Assembly: GCA_023634235.1 (NCBI GenBank)
Contig: JAMKCF010000047.1
Coordinates: 372,001-436,000 of the forward strand
DNA from: Pisaster brevispinus
Taxonomy: Eukaryota > Echinodermata > Asteroidea > Forcipulatida > Asteriidae
Direction of reading: 5' to 3'
Length of the DNA: 64,000 bases
In this document: piece after piece, positions 62,870-64,000 of the stretch
Position numbering within the stretch: the stretch's first letter is position 1
How the letters are laid out: each line of letters starts with the position of its first letter
Program-made: the position numbers and the translations under genes
Notes under the pieces: generated by a model
Told to the model about the DNA's origin: nothing
Databases searched by the model: none
The model's input: only the letters and a program-made list of their open reading frames with translations

Positions 62870-63140
62870 GTCAGTGTGGTAATTATTACGTCAAAAGTAA
62901 ATTTGAAGGGACGGGGCTTAACTTTCAGGGGGTTGTATCTCAAAAATGTTGAGGAGCAAGATTCTAAAATGGTGCGTGTGTTCATGACACCCATAGTGGA
63001 TTGTTAAAAAAAAAATACTAGCAAAATCTGAGACGAAGCATGCCAAACTTTTCAGGATTTTACGTGCTTTGGCACGGAATGACCCTGCTGTACAATGTCC
63101 GACCCCCCTCCCCAATCGTCACAAAAATAAACAAAACAAC

Positions 63141-63420
63141 CCGAAATATTATTTCACTCCCTCAAAAAAATATTTGTTCCCTAAAAGATTATTTCACTCC
63201 TCAAAATATCATCATTGACTCACTAAAAATATAATTTTCCCCACCAAGATACTTCGTTCCTTCAAGATATACTTTCGTTTCCCCGAAATACAAATGTGTT
63301 CAGGTGAATGATTAAATTGTCAAAACAAAACAATTTTTACATTCCGTCGAAACCATTTTTTGAAGGAACAAAATAACACTTCGAAGGAATGAAATATTAT
63401 TATGAGGGAACAAAATTTTA
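63141..63420. mobile_element. Degenerate foldback with 20-bp tandem repeat arms
   Basis: The left arm (63141-63284) contains about seven units of 20 bp resembling ATTTCGTTCCCTCAAAATAT; TTCC or a variant ends at 63160, 63180, 63200, 63240 and 63260. The right arm (63362-63420) has the reverse complement of this unit about three times at roughly 21-bp spacing (GAAGGAACAAAAT, GAAGGAATGAAAT, GAGGGAACAAAAT). The 77-bp centre is unrelated. I cannot define a target-site duplication. The plan, tandem repeats in inverted orientation, is the same as in the element at 510-1369, but the sequence is unrelated. Confidence 0.6.
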
Positions 63421-64000
63421 TTGTAAAACGTGTATCAGTCAACTTTTGCTTTAATATGCTTTTTGACATTTTGTTGTTGTTCTACCATATTTGGGGTTTG
63501 TTTCCTTGTGCTTCGGGGTGACGATCTTTAGATGTCAAAGGAACAAAGATTGGACTGACGCGTGTATTATGTCGGTTGTTTACACACATCTTTGAGCTGG
63601 AAGGATATGTAGACTGGTTTCATGCTTCGCCATAGTAAAACATCTACATAAACGGAGCACCAGTCTGTATACAACATTGCGCAACGGCTGAAAAAGCGTT
63701 GGCTGATGACCTTTGACCGATTTTAGATTTAAAACCATTTTTCGCTAATTACGTGATATTTTTATGATTTTAAAAAATAGTTTTACACAGCCATCTTATA
63801 ATTATTATGTTTAATTCAACATCACTAAATCATGTAAACGGTAAGCCGGTATGTCCCTAATTCTAAAAAAGGAATATGCGAGGCAGATTCAGGTACAAAC
63901 TGCGTGTCTCAAGCATGCTTCGTTCAGGAGTTATAGTCAAACATTAAAAATAATTCAAACCATTATTCAGCAAGAAAATTCTTGCCGTGGTTAATACACA
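63421..64000. other. AT-rich unique flank to the window end
   Basis: No gene or repeat was recognised. A small inverted pair (AGACTGGT at 63611 and ACCAGTCT at 63659) is too short to weigh. Confidence 0.45.

Noticed and set aside
62671..62952. 93-codon plus-strand frame starting at an ATG.
   Set aside because: It crosses a perfect palindrome, is rich in codons expected of AT-rich DNA and matches no family I know.

Overview
The window looks like noncoding, repeat-dominated DNA from an animal nuclear genome. I found no protein-coding gene, rRNA or tRNA that I can defend. The evidence is a 56 kb satellite array, nested inverted-repeat elements with target-site duplications, AT-rich unique flanks and no long codon-biased frames. 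Foldback elements with tandem-repeat arms are known from sea urchins (TU elements), so a marine invertebrate, perhaps an echinoderm, is plausible. That is inference only; nothing here fixes the taxon.

Layout. 1-509: unique DNA. 510-1369: a foldback element whose arms are 42-bp tandem repeats in opposite orientation, flanked by a 6-7 bp direct repeat. 1850-2470: a second, long-hairpin element with a 9-bp target-site duplication, interrupted at 2034-2271 by a smaller inverted-repeat element. 2808-2840: a G-quadruplex-type tract followed by a TATA-like motif. 2860-3100: a diverged partial satellite monomer. 3101-59121: the satellite array, 125 head-to-tail copies of a 450-bp unit. 59122-60155: a transitional copy, one full diverged 460-bp copy and a remnant. 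60156-64000: AT-rich unique flank with an isolated diverged half-monomer (about 62001-62158), a 17-bp-stem hairpin, a 26-bp perfect palindrome and a third foldback with 20-bp repeat arms.

Array architecture. Counting copies from the left, copies 1-57 (3101-28748) are almost identical. The exceptions are one recurrent A/G site, a few single-copy changes, and one marked pair of variant monomers that appears twice, 10,349 bp apart. That pair and the A/G pattern show that a block of about 23-25 monomers was tandemly duplicated. Copies 58-125 (28749-59121) are more diverse. They hold several higher-order repeats: 2-mers near 30-34 kb, a 3-mer of exactly 1,338 bp at 40-42.7 kb, a roughly 6.3 kb block copied from 35.5-40.0 to 41.8-46.5 kb, and a 5-mer of 2,250 bp at 54.2-58.7 kb. 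One monomer has lost 199 bp. Edge copies are 459-460 bp and belong to an older, diverged subtype, so the 450-bp form appears to be a younger derivative that expanded inside an older family.

Every 450-bp unit carries an open frame of about 126 codons. I read it as a by-product of homogenisation: it begins without an ATG in most copies, and frameshifts and stops are propagated freely. The most informative part of the window is the amplification history recorded in the array, with the nested mobile elements second.
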